In this document: positions 45,451-56,054 of the stretch, piece after piece
Numbering within the stretch: the first letter of the stretch is position 1
How the letters are laid out: every line of letters starts with the position of its first letter
Source: Agarophyton chilense
Taxonomy: Eukaryota; Rhodophyta; Florideophyceae; Gracilariales; Gracilariaceae
Direction: 5' to 3'
Length of the DNA stretch: 64,000 nt
Assembly: GCA_030374765.1 (NCBI GenBank)
Contig: JARGXX010000099.1
Span: 1,426,001-1,490,000 of the forward strand
The notes under the pieces: generated by a model
What the model was told of the DNA's origin: nothing
What the model saw: the letters and a program-made list of their open reading frames with translations, nothing else
Database searches by the model: none
Translations under genes and position numbers: made by a program

Positions 45451-47298
45451 TCACGTCCGCTCGCCTACCGTCCGATCGTGCACGTCGTCTAGCCGCCGCT
45501 CCTCCGCCCTCACCGCCGCCGTGTCGTCTTCGTCATCGTCGATATCGCCCATTTCGTCCATCTCGTCGTCCGCGTCCTCCCAGTGGATCACCGCCACGTC
45601 GTTCACGTCGTCATCTTCGTCGTCGTCATCTTCGTCGTCGTCCTCATCGCCTTCTGTCTCGCCGCGAGCGCCACCCTCTGCCCTGTCGCCACTGCGCTCC
45701 CTTTCGTCGCTCTTGTCAAGCTCACTCGCTGCCGGCGACGCCCACGGCTCCTCCTCCACAAAAGTGATGCGTCCCTTGTCGCTTCCCGGTAACACCTTGG
45801 CCAGCGATTCCACCGGCACGTCGTAGCCGGACAGAAACGCGCGTCCGCCGTCCATCATCTTCTCAATCAGAACGCCCACGCCCACTACCGTTGCATGCGC
45901 CATCTTCGCCAGCTTGAACAGCGCCTCTGCCGTGGAACCCCCTGCCAGAAAGTCATCTATGATGAGCACGCGGTCACCGCCTTCCAGGTACTCGCAAGAT
46001 ACGATGAGCTCGTTACTGGTGCCCTTGGTGGCCGAACGATACGTTGTCTGGTACGAGTCGCTTATCGTGATGGGCCGACTCTTGCGCGCAAATACCAACG
46101 GTATGCCAAGCGTCCTAGCCGTCGGCAACCCAACAATCAACCCAGTGGACTCTACCGTCAAAATCTTGTTGGGCATGGTGTGCCTCAGCCTCTCAGCCAG
46201 CTCCTCGCCACACACCTCCATGAGATCCGTGTCGACCATGTGATTCAAAAACGACGACACCTTGATGATGCCATCGGCCAACATCTTGCCCTCGCGAAGA
46301 ATACGCTCCTTAAGCATCGTGGCGCCCACCAGCGGCTTGGAGTCACCCTGCCCGTCGGCACCTTGCACGTACAACCCAAACTGGGTTGGTGAATCGAAAG
46401 TGAGCTTGAGGCGCCGCGAAAGCTGCATGAACAGTTCATCGAACGCCGAAGCAATGGCGATAGTGGCGTGATGCGCGGCTGCAAATGCCATGCAAATATT
46501 GGCCGAGCGCTGCGCCACGACCTGCATCTCGCCGTCAAAGTACGCCACAGCGCTGTTGAAGGTCACCATACGATTCTCATCCGAGATGGGGCGCACGCGC
46601 TCAATCATGGAGTTGGCTTCATTAGAAACATCTCTGGTGTAGTAGCCGTGCTGCATGGACTTGTTAATGCTGGCGGAAGATTTGGGAGCTTCAATGGTCA
46701 TGTCGTGAAGCTCAGAAATGGCCGGGAGCCCCGTGGCATCGTACACGGCTTTGGCCTTGAGCAAGGCAATTTCTTCGATGGAAGCGTTGCGATAGGCGGC
46801 AGCGCAGCCGTGCACAAGCTCAAAGTCATCAAAATTATGCTCGATGAGAATGCCCACGCGGGAGTACTGGTTTTTGAGCTCGTTTGCCTTTGCATTATCG
46901 ACAGCCAACGCCCACACGTCGGAGTAATCATCGGGGTTTTCAGCGTGCGAGTAGAGCGGCGATGAGATCAAGCCGGCCTCCTTCCGCTCGCGATAATCGT
47001 CGAGAGCGGGCGAGCGCAAAAAGTCCACGACGCAATGTGGATCCAACGCGCGCTGCTCGCGTTGCTCGCGGTCGGGCGTGGGGACGGACGGGGCAGCGGC
47101 GGCTTCAAGCGGCTCAGCAAGCTTGGCGGCCTCCGCAGCCTCGTCAGACTGCGCGCTCGCGTGCTTCATGCACATACGGCATGCGGGGCGAAGACGGCGC
47201 GGCGGTCGACGCGCGCAGGGCGGGCGGCGCGGCGCGGCAACCCGCGGCGGAGGTGGGGGTGCGCATAGCAAGCTCGCGACGAAAGCGGCGGCGGCCAT
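45451..47298 (-). CDS. Bacterial-type xanthine phosphoribosyltransferase with N-terminal domain and leader
   Basis: ORF of 615 residues from ATG 47298. Residues 1-45 are rich in Ala, Pro and Arg with no acidic residue, like a plastid transit peptide. About residues 85-310 form a domain I do not recognise (SRVGILIEHNFDDFELVHG; MVTFNSAVAYFDGEMQ). Residues 325-500 are a close match to bacterial Xpt: LKERILREGKMLADGIIKVS, SFLNHMVDTDLM, VFARKSRPITIS, and the PRPP loop VLIIDDFLAGGSTAEA near 441-456. Xpt makes XMP from xanthine and PRPP in purine salvage. The last 100 residues are very acidic. Bacterial Xpt is about 190 residues, so this is a large fusion. Origin by transfer from bacteria or a plastid ancestor is inferred. 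Confidence 0.85.
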   Translation of the reverse strand: MAAAAFVASLLCAPPPPPRVAAPRRPPCARRPPRRLRPACRMCMKHASAQSDEAAEAAKLAEPLEAAAAPSVPTPDREQREQRALDPHCVVDFLRSPALDDYRERKEAGLISSPLYSHAENPDDYSDVWALAVDNAKANELKNQYSRVGILIEHNFDDFELVHGCAAAYRNASIEEIALLKAKAVYDATGLPAISELHDMTIEAPKSSASINKSMQHGYYTRDVSNEANSMIERVRPISDENRMVTFNSAVAYFDGEMQVVAQRSANICMAFAAAHHATIAIASAFDELFMQLSRRLKLTFDSPTQFGLYVQGADGQGDSKPLVGATMLKERILREGKMLADGIIKVSSFLNHMVDTDLMEVCGEELAERLRHTMPNKILTVESTGLIVGLPTARTLGIPLVFARKSRPITISDSYQTTYRSATKGTSNELIVSCEYLEGGDRVLIIDDFLAGGSTAEALFKLAKMAHATVVGVGVLIEKMMDGGRAFLSGYDVPVESLAKVLPGSDKGRITFVEEEPWASPAASELDKSDERERSGDRAEGGARGETEGDEDDDEDDDDEDDDVNDVAVIHWEDADDEMDEMGDIDDDEDDTAAVRAEERRLDDVHDRTVGERT

Positions 47299-49394
47299 GA
47301 GAGACAAACGCCACGGTCCGCCGCTGCAGTAGCAAGCTCCCTGCGTTCAAGCTAGACGTGCGCGCTCTCACTTGTTGTCGCCGCCGTCGCGTTGGGACGC
47401 GCGTGTGGTTCGTGTGGTTGCGATGCGCGTGCCGCGCGTGTAGCTGTGTGTGTCGCTACCCCCAGCACGTGGTCACGTGTCAATGTGTACACATGGCCAC
47501 ATGGTACAGTGGCTACGTGTTATGCATTTCGATTCTTCGTCGGGGCGCCGGCGGCAGCTACATAATAACAATCGGCAGCGTCGGCCTGCCACGAAGGAGC
47601 CAAGATCTGCCTTCTTCTCGGCGCCATCTCAGAACTCATCTCGGAGCCATCTCGGAGCCATCTCGGAGCCATCTTTGGACGCCAGGCACTACTCGGGCCG
47701 GTGGCGCACGTGAGGGGCGGCGTGCTTGATTGCGCGTGGTCTCCGAGCGCCTGTGCTTACTCTACGGAGGCGGTTTCACCCCGCCCTGTCTCCACGCCGC
47801 TGTGGCGCGCAGGCCGGGACAGCGTGACCCGTAGGTGAGTTTTATCGCTTGTACTGACTTTTGTGGTGGGAAAGCCGCTCAAATGATGAACAACCTTATA
47901 TTTGCTACTCTTGAAGCGCGTGCGACTTGTGACGTCCACGCGATGACGAGTGATTACCATCTTCACCAAGATCGTTGATGAGCTATGCTTCCTGCCAGTC
48001 GCCCGCACGAAGACTGAATGTGTTCCATGAGTGACTGACCGCTTTGTGTTTGTGCTTTTTTGTTTTCGTGGCCCATCACTGCCCATAGAGTCGCTACGGA
48101 GCGCGCCATATCCATGTTTTGTTTGACGCCTTCACATGTCTTTGTCGGTTTATTTGCCAAGCGCTTGGTCACTGCATCAAGTGCTGAGCACGCGTGACCG
48201 ATCAGCCCAAATGATTGCGTGGCACTCGTTTGTTGATTAATATCTACCAAGCAAAGAAGAGCGCTACTGGCGATAATTACTTTTTCTTTGCGCTTAGGAA
48301 CGCTACTTCTGTTGTGACGGCTGTTGTAGTAAATGTCGTCAAACATGTGTCGCCGAAACCAGGTGCAAATGGTGTTGACTTAGAAGTGGCGGGCAGCAAT
48401 GCTTCGTCATTATGCACACTGAGTGTCCAGAAGCCGCCGTTCGTGCATTCCATTGCTGTGTTTTTTTTTTTTTTAATGTTTGGCGCTGCCAGATACGCGG
48501 TACCGATGTCATAGAGATATCGTGTATGGCGAGTGGTGTGGAACGCTGTCAAACACTTGTTACTTTGTGCGAATGATAAAGAAACGATTGGTATTCCTTT
48601 GCTGAGGGCGCATGCGTGACAGTTCTCAGCCTTCGCGAGATAAATTTACGGCGGGGGACGTGCTATGGCGCACGCCGGAACAACATGTGCGGTGCGGTGG
48701 CAACGCCGGTGTGGACTGCTTGCAGTTGTTGCGAGAGCGCGTGCTGCTGTTCGTGAAAATAAGAACAAAACCTACGTACCCTTCGTATATGCTTGTTTTG
48801 TGGAGTAGGGGTGAGCAAATGTTAGAGAGCACAGGCTAACGCGATCGCGGCACGTTTTGGGTGGATGTTCCGAAACACTGAGTAGTTGGGTGAGCCTGGT
48901 GACTCATCGGGACTAATGCCTCATCAGGCGGGCGCGAAAGAGCACACGAATTCACAAGTGGCGATACGGGGAAAAGAGGGGGAGGGGGTGGGTTTCATGC
49001 CGAGCGCAAACCACAAGCGTGTGTGAGGGGCGGAGACGCGTGAAATGACGCGAAAACATCGACTGCCGGGAGAGGAAGCAGCATTCTGCAGAGTTTGCGT
49101 CGCAGACGCGCGACAGTTTGTTGTTTCTGGACGGTGGTTGCGAGAGGGCGCACGAATGACGTCGAATGACGTGCTCTGCGCGACGATTCGCGGTGTGTGA
49201 GGCGCGAAGTCACGTGTTGAGCACGAAGGCGCGTCGCTCGGTGGCTGGCTGTTCCCAAAGCTGAGGGACGCGGCGTCTCCCACAACGGCCGCTCCTCGCG
49301 CGCAGCCATTGGCCGCCAGTGTGAAGGCGTCGGCGGCGGGTGAGGGGCTGCCAACGCTTGCGCGAGTCGCTACGAGCACGCCACCACCGTCGTC

Positions 49395-49466
49395 CGCCAT
49401 CGCCATCGCCATCGCCATCGCCATCGCCATCGCCATCGCCATCGCCATCGCCATCGCCATCGCCAT
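49395..49466. repeat. (CGCCAT)x12 microsatellite
   Basis: Twelve perfect hexamer copies followed by degenerate ATGGCC repeats to about 49515. Reads as Ala-Met or Gly-Asp repeats in open frames, which I take as chance. Confidence 0.95.
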
Positions 49467-49995
49467 CGGCGTCGCCAGAATCATGGCCATGGCCATGGCC
49501 ATCGTCATGGCCATCGCAGCCATCACCGTTTTGCCGCTGCACTCATTGCCCCCACGTATGCTCCGTTTTTGAATATTCCCCGGTCAGGGGCGCCACCGCT
49601 GTCGCCGTCATGGCGTGCTACTTGTCTCCCTCGTGTCTCGATTTCGCATGTGTGCGCGCGCGCCAACGTTGCGTGATCGTGTGCTCGCGGCCAGCACACG
49701 CTCCACACGGCGCACACGACTCCAGCACGTGCCGCTGTAATGCGCAGCACGTGTGGCGCGTAGCACGTGACCACGCCCTCTTTACTCGCGTCGCACAGTG
49801 GACTGAGCCCTATCACTTCCACACGCACGTGCTTCTTTCACTCCGCCCGCCTCGCATATGGCACGTCTCGTGTAGTCCACGCTGAACGCTTCCATCCAGA
49901 TAGTGCCGAGCTTTAGCTTTAGTTTGTGCCCGATTTGGGTATGCACGCCCAATTTCCCGCTTTCCCCTCCTCTCCCCCTTCCACCCTACACCGCC

Positions 49996-50030
49996 TCCCC
50001 TCCCCTCCCCTCCCCTCCCCTCCCCTCCCC
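49996..50030. repeat. (CCCCT)n tract
   Basis: Pyrimidine-rich pentamer array, seven copies, downstream of the zinc-finger gene on the opposite strand. The G-rich complement could fold into a quadruplex. Confidence 0.85.
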
Positions 50031-50275
50031 ACCCCCCAACCCCCGCCTCCTCCCCACCTACACCTCGTCCCGCCACCTTTCCCACCCTCCATCCCCTCCC
50101 ATCCTTTACCTATTTTTTCGTTTCTACGCTAAGAAAGTAAAAAAGAAAGTAACAGCGGCTCCACTATCACTCCCTCGGTGAGTATATACACAGATATAGA
50201 AAGAAAAGAGACAAAAAAAAACACACATCTCGGAAAGAACAAACTGTGTGTATGTAAGTGTGTACACACACGACA

Positions 50276-50986
50276 CTATTTGCGGAAGCGAGAGTGGGTT
50301 TTCGGGTGCGACGATGATGACGATGAATGCGCGCTCGAGCGATGAAACGACGACGTGGCTGACAGCATCATAGGCTGAGAGTGCGAAGAGCGCGATGTGG
50401 CGCCCATGGCGCCAGCAGAACCGCTGGCAACCAGTGAAAATGACGACGGCTGCCGCGACGACGACGGTGGTCGTAACGACTGCGTCCGCGACGATGAAGG
50501 GTTACGAATGCCATGCACCTGCTTCTCATGTCTGGTGAGCCCGTCCCTAAGCACAAAACTCTTAGGACACAGCGAACATTCAAACTCACGCACGCCGCTC
50601 TCGCGTTTCTCGTGCTTTGTTAGGTTGCCCTTCTCTGTGAAGGTAGCACCACATTTCTTGCAGACGTGCTTGCGAATTTTGAGGTGTTTGGAGTTGATGT
50701 GCTTCTGAAGGTCTCCACGCGACTTGAAGCGAAAGTCGCACGCGTCGCAGCGGTGCTTGCGATCGGGTGAGTCGACGAGCATGCGGTGGCGCGCAGAGGA
50801 AGGCGACGCGTACGGCATGGGCGCTGATGATGATGATGCGGAGGAGGCGGCGAAGGGCGCGGGGGAGGCGGGGACGGGCGGCATGGTGTCGACGTCCATG
50901 GCGGACGGATCTGGGGATCGTTCGCGGTCGTTGAGGATGTACGACATCTTGAGCTTGTGCGCGGAGGAGGCCGATCTGTGCGCCAT
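50276..50986 (-). CDS. C2H2 zinc-finger protein, three fingers
   Basis: ORF of 236 residues from ATG 50986. Residues 1-80 are Ser/Pro/Ala-rich. Three consecutive fingers follow: HRCDACDFRFKSRGDLQKH with the second His in NSKH, HVCKKCGATFTEKGNLTKH, and FECSLCPKSFVLRDGLTRHE with VH. The middle finger lacks a recognisable second His (KHEKRESGV), so it may bind zinc poorly. The C-terminal 90 residues are Ser-rich and basic. It is probably a nuclear DNA-binding regulator; the target is unknown. The region upstream of the ATG on this strand has a 27-base C run. Confidence 0.85.
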   Translation of the reverse strand: MAHRSASSAHKLKMSYILNDRERSPDPSAMDVDTMPPVPASPAPFAASSASSSSAPMPYASPSSARHRMLVDSPDRKHRCDACDFRFKSRGDLQKHINSKHLKIRKHVCKKCGATFTEKGNLTKHEKRESGVREFECSLCPKSFVLRDGLTRHEKQVHGIRNPSSSRTQSLRPPSSSRQPSSFSLVASGSAGAMGATSRSSHSQPMMLSATSSFHRSSAHSSSSSSHPKTHSRFRK

Positions 50987-51056
50987 GGGAGTGGGAAGCA
51001 CGGGCGTGAAGGGTGGTTGTGAGGTGGTAGGTGCGAAGTGGTGGAGGTTTTTGTAA

Positions 51057-51083
51057 GGGGGGGGGGGGGGGGGGGGGGGGGGG
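51057..51083. repeat. G27 homopolymer
   Basis: An uninterrupted run of 27 G on +, in a G-rich 300-bp region immediately upstream of the zinc-finger gene. On the gene's strand it is C27, about 70 bp before the ATG. Length may be inexact in the assembly. Confidence 0.9.
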
Positions 51084-52473
51084 TTGGAGGGGACGTGGGG
51101 AGGAGAGGAGGGTAGTGGGGCAGAAGGAGGGGGGCAGGGGGGGAGAAGGAGCTGAAAGAGAGGGGAAGGCTGAAAGAGGTGCAGGGGGGGGGGGTACAGG
51201 TGGAGCTCTTTAAGGGAGAGGGGGGGCGGCGACGGCGAGGTGGGGGGTTAAGCGGGGGGATGAAGTGGGGGGGGCGACGGGGGCGAGGCGGAGCGGGGCG
51301 TGATGATGCAGCGCGCTTGCGTGCTGCGAAACAACGCATAGTGGTGTTAGATATGCATGCACCACTGGAGTCGAGTTTTTAGACAGGCTCTGCAACACGG
51401 CTGCTGAGCGTGACAGCGCTGTATGTGCCGGCACGGCGGTTGCGCGTGTGGGTTGGTGTGCGGATGGGTACGTGCTTGCGGTGCGTTTCCATTGGACGCC
51501 GGCTGCGTGCTCGTGGACCGTAACAGCCAATGCACCGTCCGCGCCACCAGCGCCACACGCGCGCGCCACGCGCCGGAAAGCGACACGCGCCACTCGCCGT
51601 GGCTTACACAGTAAGCAGCACTGCTCTCTCGAGGGTTTTGAACTGCAAACTGATCGCATTTGGCTAGCACGTGAGCGCATTGCTGGCGCTTGGCGCTGCC
51701 GCTGTCGTGGTGCTGTCGCTCGTTTTCCGCATCTCATTCTTCGCCACTGCGCGCGCGCTTCTGTTGCGTGTCACGCCCTCGCTCGGTGTTCTGTGTGCGC
51801 CCACGAAGCACCCCGTCTTCACAATGCGCTCCATGGCGCTCACCAGCACCGCTCGCACGCAAGATCTCCATCCCCCCCCCCCCCCCGCATCACATAACCT
51901 AACCCAACAGCGCTCAAGCGCACACACAACACGTCCAAACCCTTGCAATCACAATTGCGGCGTACGTCATTTTGTTTTTTTTCTGTGGCACGCAGTCACG
52001 GGTTATTCATGTATCATAACTACTGTATGGATCTCAATCAGATTTGTTTTCAGCCACCTTTTCGACTATCCTGTGTAAACACCCCGCGCCCATTTTGTCA
52101 TTCCACAAAAGCTCTCATCGCAACAGTCTTTCGCACCTTGAGCCTCCATTGCGCCCGAAGCCTTGCGCGCGCAACCGCTCCGCCCCTGCAGCTATGTACT
52201 CACATCAATCTACACCAAGGGTATCTCTTTGCGAACGGTAAGGGATACGGCAGACACAATGCTCCGAAAACCATTGTGCACCCGCGCACAGCCACCAGCG
52301 CCGCGGACACCAGCGCCACGCGTGCCACTGGCCCACATCTGCGTCGCTGGCCCAGCGCTCAGTCAAGTTTTACGGCGCACTACGTCAACACCGCCCCGCT
52401 GTGGCTTCGGTACGCGCCCTCGTCAATTGCTCGCCCCGTCTTGACGTTGCTTGCGTTTTTGCGTGTGTCACCC

Positions 52474-54468
52474 ATGGCTGCCGCGCCCGGCAGTCGAGGC
52501 CCTGCTACCCCGGTTGTCAGCAACAATTATCCGTGGCACGGACCGCCCGACTTGTCCAACAGCAAGCTTAGTGTCTTCAACACTTTCACCGCCTCAAAGG
52601 TGCCCTTCGTTCCAAACGATCCCACGTCAAATATCCTCACATGGTACATATGCGGACCCACTGTGTACGACTCGGCTCACGTCGGTCATGCCTCAAACTA
52701 CGTGCGTTTCGATATTGTACGCCGCATTCTTGCCGACTATTTCGGCTATCATGTGCGTGTTCAGATGAATATCACCGATATAGATGACAAGATCATTAAC
52801 AGGGCTAATCAACGCTCCATTCCATTTCACCAACTGGCTCGCCATTATGAAGCTGAATTCATGCGTGACATGGACTCACTCAATGTTCTCCGTCCGCATT
52901 ACATCACCCGAGTTTCGGAATACGTCTCAGAGACCGTCGCCTACATTCAACAGATCATCGACAACGGCTTTGCGTACCAAAATGGCGGATCGGTTTATTT
53001 TGACACCACTGCCTTTGTGCAGGCTGGCCATGAATACGGAAAGCTCGAGCCCACTTCCGTGGGAAACGAAGCGCTCATTGCCGAAGGCGAAGGTGCTCTC
53101 ACAGCAGCCGACGAGGCCATAAAGCTTCAGAAGAAGGCGCCGGGCGATTTTGCACTCTGGAAAAACAGCAAGCCAGGAGAGCCTTCCTGGCAATCTCCAT
53201 GGGGCAACGGCCGCCCGGGTTGGCACATTGAGTGCTCTGCTATGGCCTCTACCGTTCTTGGCCCTGTCATCGATATCCACGTTGGAGGCGAGGATCTGCG
53301 TTTTCCACACCATTCCAACGAGGTTGCCCAAGCCGAAGCCTATCACAACAGCCATCAATGGGTCAACTACTTTTTGCATTCGGGTCATCTTCATATCGAG
53401 GGTTTGAAGATGTCCAAATCACTTAAAAACTTCATCACCATTGAGAATTGGCTACAGAGGTATAATGCCAGACAGATACGTCTTGCTTTTCTCGGTCATC
53501 GTTACAACGCGCCAATGAACTATACCGATCATGGTATGGAAGAAGCCATTAACCTTGACCGAAGCTTTATGGACTTTTTCGGTACGCTCAAGGCCATGTT
53601 GCGTCACATTTCAAAGTGTGACGTCAAGACGAGAAAGTTGCGGCCTAGCGACCTGGAGGCGGAGCTTTTTACTGAACTGAACCGTTGCCAGCAAGCTGTT
53701 CATGACCATCTGGCGGACAACTTTGACACCCCCGGAGCTTTGCGTGAAATCCAGAACTTGGTGCGCTCCACCAACGCCTACATTGCCTCGCAGGGAGACC
53801 AGGCTAACGAATTGACTCTCGAAAGTATAGGCCGGTATGTCACCAAGATGTTTAAGGTGTTTGGATTGGTTTCAGGCGGTGGTGATGTTGGCTATGGCGA
53901 GGACGGATCTGTTGGAGGACAATCACGGGAAAAAGTGCTCAGCCCTATCCTTGACGCATTTTGTGAGTTTCGCGATAAGATTCGGCTGACCGCGCGCGGT
54001 GACATGTCTGAGGCCATTAGCAATATTCTCTCTCTCTGTGATACCGTGAGAGATGAGGTATTACCCCCTCTGGGCGTGAGGCTTGAGGATCGTGGCGTGG
54101 AGCAGTCATCAGTCTGGAAGCTGGAGAATGCGGCATCGCTCGTAATGGAGATCCAGCGGAAGAAAGAGGCCGAACAAAAAAGAAGGGAGGAGAAGTCTAG
54201 GCAGAAAGCGGCTCGTGAGGCCAAGTTGCGAGAGGAGCTGGAGAAGGGCAGAGTATCTCCCGAAAACATGTTTCATGAGGGGGAGTATGCTGGAAAGTAT
54301 TCTGAGTTTGATGAAGTTGGCATGCCGACCAAGGATAGCGAGGGTAAGCAATTGAGTAAATCTGCGCTCAAGGGCTTGGCAAAGGCAAAGCTGCGGCAGC
54401 AAAAGCTCCATAGCAAGTACCTTGCTTTCGCTGCAGAGGAGGCCGGTAATGGAACTTTGGGGACTTAA
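52474..54468 (+). CDS. Cysteinyl-tRNA synthetase
   Basis: From ATG 52474 the product has 664 residues. It charges tRNA-Cys using ATP. Class I signatures: CGPTVYDSAHVGHASNY (HIGH box HVGH near 69-72), MNITDIDDKII, GRPGWHIECSAM with the zinc-site Cys/His, LRFPHHSNEVAQAEA and KMSKSLKNF (near 312-320). The C-terminal part ends with a Lys/Arg/Glu-rich helix (KEAEQKRREEKSRQKAAREA) as in eukaryotic cytosolic enzymes. The frame stays open upstream to 51943. That upstream translation has other in-frame ATGs (for example at 52012 and 52027) and is almost free of acidic residues, like a targeting leader. Two products, cytosolic and organellar, from alternative starts are therefore possible. No introns. 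Confidence 0.95.
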   Translation: MAAAPGSRGPATPVVSNNYPWHGPPDLSNSKLSVFNTFTASKVPFVPNDPTSNILTWYICGPTVYDSAHVGHASNYVRFDIVRRILADYFGYHVRVQMNITDIDDKIINRANQRSIPFHQLARHYEAEFMRDMDSLNVLRPHYITRVSEYVSETVAYIQQIIDNGFAYQNGGSVYFDTTAFVQAGHEYGKLEPTSVGNEALIAEGEGALTAADEAIKLQKKAPGDFALWKNSKPGEPSWQSPWGNGRPGWHIECSAMASTVLGPVIDIHVGGEDLRFPHHSNEVAQAEAYHNSHQWVNYFLHSGHLHIEGLKMSKSLKNFITIENWLQRYNARQIRLAFLGHRYNAPMNYTDHGMEEAINLDRSFMDFFGTLKAMLRHISKCDVKTRKLRPSDLEAELFTELNRCQQAVHDHLADNFDTPGALREIQNLVRSTNAYIASQGDQANELTLESIGRYVTKMFKVFGLVSGGGDVGYGEDGSVGGQSREKVLSPILDAFCEFRDKIRLTARGDMSEAISNILSLCDTVRDEVLPPLGVRLEDRGVEQSSVWKLENAASLVMEIQRKKEAEQKRREEKSRQKAAREAKLREELEKGRVSPENMFHEGEYAGKYSEFDEVGMPTKDSEGKQLSKSALKGLAKAKLRQQKLHSKYLAFAAEEAGNGTLGT

Positions 54469-55133
54469 GCTGCGAGCTCGGAGATGACAAATTTTCGAGT
54501 TTGGCGAGTGATTCCATTGTAATGCCGCAACTTTTGGTACTATTCACAGCATGAAACTCATTCTCCAAAGCCAAAGTGGTATCAAAAGGTCGTGTACTCT
54601 CTATAGATACAGAAAGGGCTGATGAACAGCACTGCTCAACTAAATTAGAACTTCATAAATCAAGTGACCGATACTAATGTGAGCCCCCTCTTCTTTCAAA
54701 CCAATTCATGTTATTGAAGAAGCGCGTGCAAAAACGGTGTGAAAAAGTGAACGTAAAAAAGACCGCTCTGTTTAACATACTTTAAAAGTTCTTGATCGAG
54801 ACAGGATGAAACACGGGTCCGCATTGAACAATTTTGTTTCCTTGGGTTCATCAGTTTCTCCGTATCTTTGTCGAGGGAGTTACAACTAACGAAGAACTCT
54901 CCTTCGACTCGGCGTAGACAAGAAAAGAAGTATGTCTAAGCCCCCTTCTCTCAGTGCAAGTCATGAACCCTGCCCAAATATACAGTGCCAAGATAATCTA
55001 TATAGATACGATCTCAATGTTTATTTGGTACTAAAAGAAACACTGAAACGAGGGTGTAAGCAAAAAGTGATCCAGCTTGCCGAACCATATGTTCCCTGTT
55101 CTGCGTGTTCATAGAATAACGAAAAACAATCAT
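54469..55133. other. Intergenic region between convergent CysRS and CBM48 genes
   Basis: 665 bp, A/T-richer than the flanking genes, with no supported feature. Both neighbouring genes end here. Confidence 0.45.
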
Positions 55134-55641
55134 TCATTTCTTCGAGAAGAAACCTCCGCCCTTCTTCCTCCTGCTAGCACTAGAATCAACACTAGCAGAA
55201 CTAGCCCTACTGTCCCGCCTTTGTGGCCGATGCCCGCCCTTCGATCTAGTATCCTCTGAAGTTCCAAGATCCGGTTCCGGTAAAACGTATCTTACATTGT
55301 TCAAACTGGTCTCATCAATACCGATTGTGGGGTGTCTTTCGGAATGCTTCCAATCTCCATCCACAATAAACTTGAACTCGTGGGGACCCGGGGGTACGGG
55401 CGTAACCACAGACCAAGTTCCTGCACCTTCATGAAACATTTGTATAGCTTTCCAATCATTCCAGTCACCAGAAAGTTGGACATCATCCTTCGCACCATCC
55501 GCAAAGACAAATTCAGTCTTCACGCCTTCAGGAGCTGAGGCCTTTCTACTCAAAAGAAAGAACCGCGAGAATGTCAGAGCTTGGGCTAAAATAAGGAGGG
55601 ATTATGAAGAGTACTTACTTGCTGCCACCGCCACGAAACAT
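55134..55641 (-). CDS. CBM48 / AMPK-beta-type glycogen-binding protein, one intron
   Basis: Exon 1 runs from ATG 55641 to 55619 (MFRGGGS...). The intron is 55618-55549 (70 nt, GTAAGT...TTTGAG). Exon 2 runs 55548-55134. The product is about 145 residues. Residues 20-100 are a CBM48 fold as in AMPK beta subunits: VQLSGDWNDW, a W in GTWSVV, PPGPHEFKFIVDGDW, with the aromatic residues that stack on glucan. A basic C-terminus ends GGGFFSKK. Such domains bind glycogen, starch or floridean starch. The short length and lack of a kinase-interacting C-terminal domain argue against a complete AMPK beta subunit. It is divergent from Rpt1, with 413 bp between starts. Confidence 0.82.
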
Positions 55642-56054
55642 GATGGGGGAGTGATTTAATGAGAGAAAAATTTTGGTGAAGCGGATAAGAGGGTTACCAG
55701 TTAAATAGAGAGTGAGGGTGGCACCCTTGCGGTTTGGGTTAGGATTGCTACCAGCTGCTTTTGGGACGTCGATTGTGATGAGGAAGAAGGGTGTTCATCC
55801 AACCACGCGAAAAAGGTGCCTTGAAACAGACTCAGAACCATAGAATTTGAGACACTTGGAAGAAACTGGTTTGACGCGGGAATCCAGGTCGAACACGTGG
55901 CTCTGCATACCAATACTGCAAGGTTCCAACCTATCCATCCTCATCCAACCTCCTCCCAGTTTTGGAGGCCGCGGTTGTTTGAACCATTCCTCTAAAAATC
56001 AGTTTCAAGACCACATCGTTCACTTCGAGTAGTGATCCTTGTTTCAAAGAGAAA
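55642..56054. promoter_or_regulatory. Divergent promoter region, CBM48 gene and RPT1
   Basis: 413 bp between divergent starts, so it must hold both promoters. No clear TATA box was seen. The short plus-strand open frame at 55847-56032 looks spurious. Confidence 0.45.

Larger units (their letters stand above)
47299..50275. other. 3-kb intergenic region with simple repeats
   Basis: No supported gene. It contains an 11-bp tandem repeat with core CATCTCGGAGC (about 47637-47675), T14 at 48461-48474, the hexamer array at 49395-49466 and a CCCCT array near 49996-50030. Long open frames over the hexamer are repeat artefacts. Confidence 0.55.

Noticed and set aside
48924-49526. Open frames across the hexamer array giving Ala-Met or Gly-Asp repeats
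   Set aside because: Products of the (CGCCAT)12 microsatellite; no conserved flanking protein.
49395-50030. CRISPR-like array
   Set aside because: The repeats are simple microsatellites without spacers; the organism is eukaryotic.
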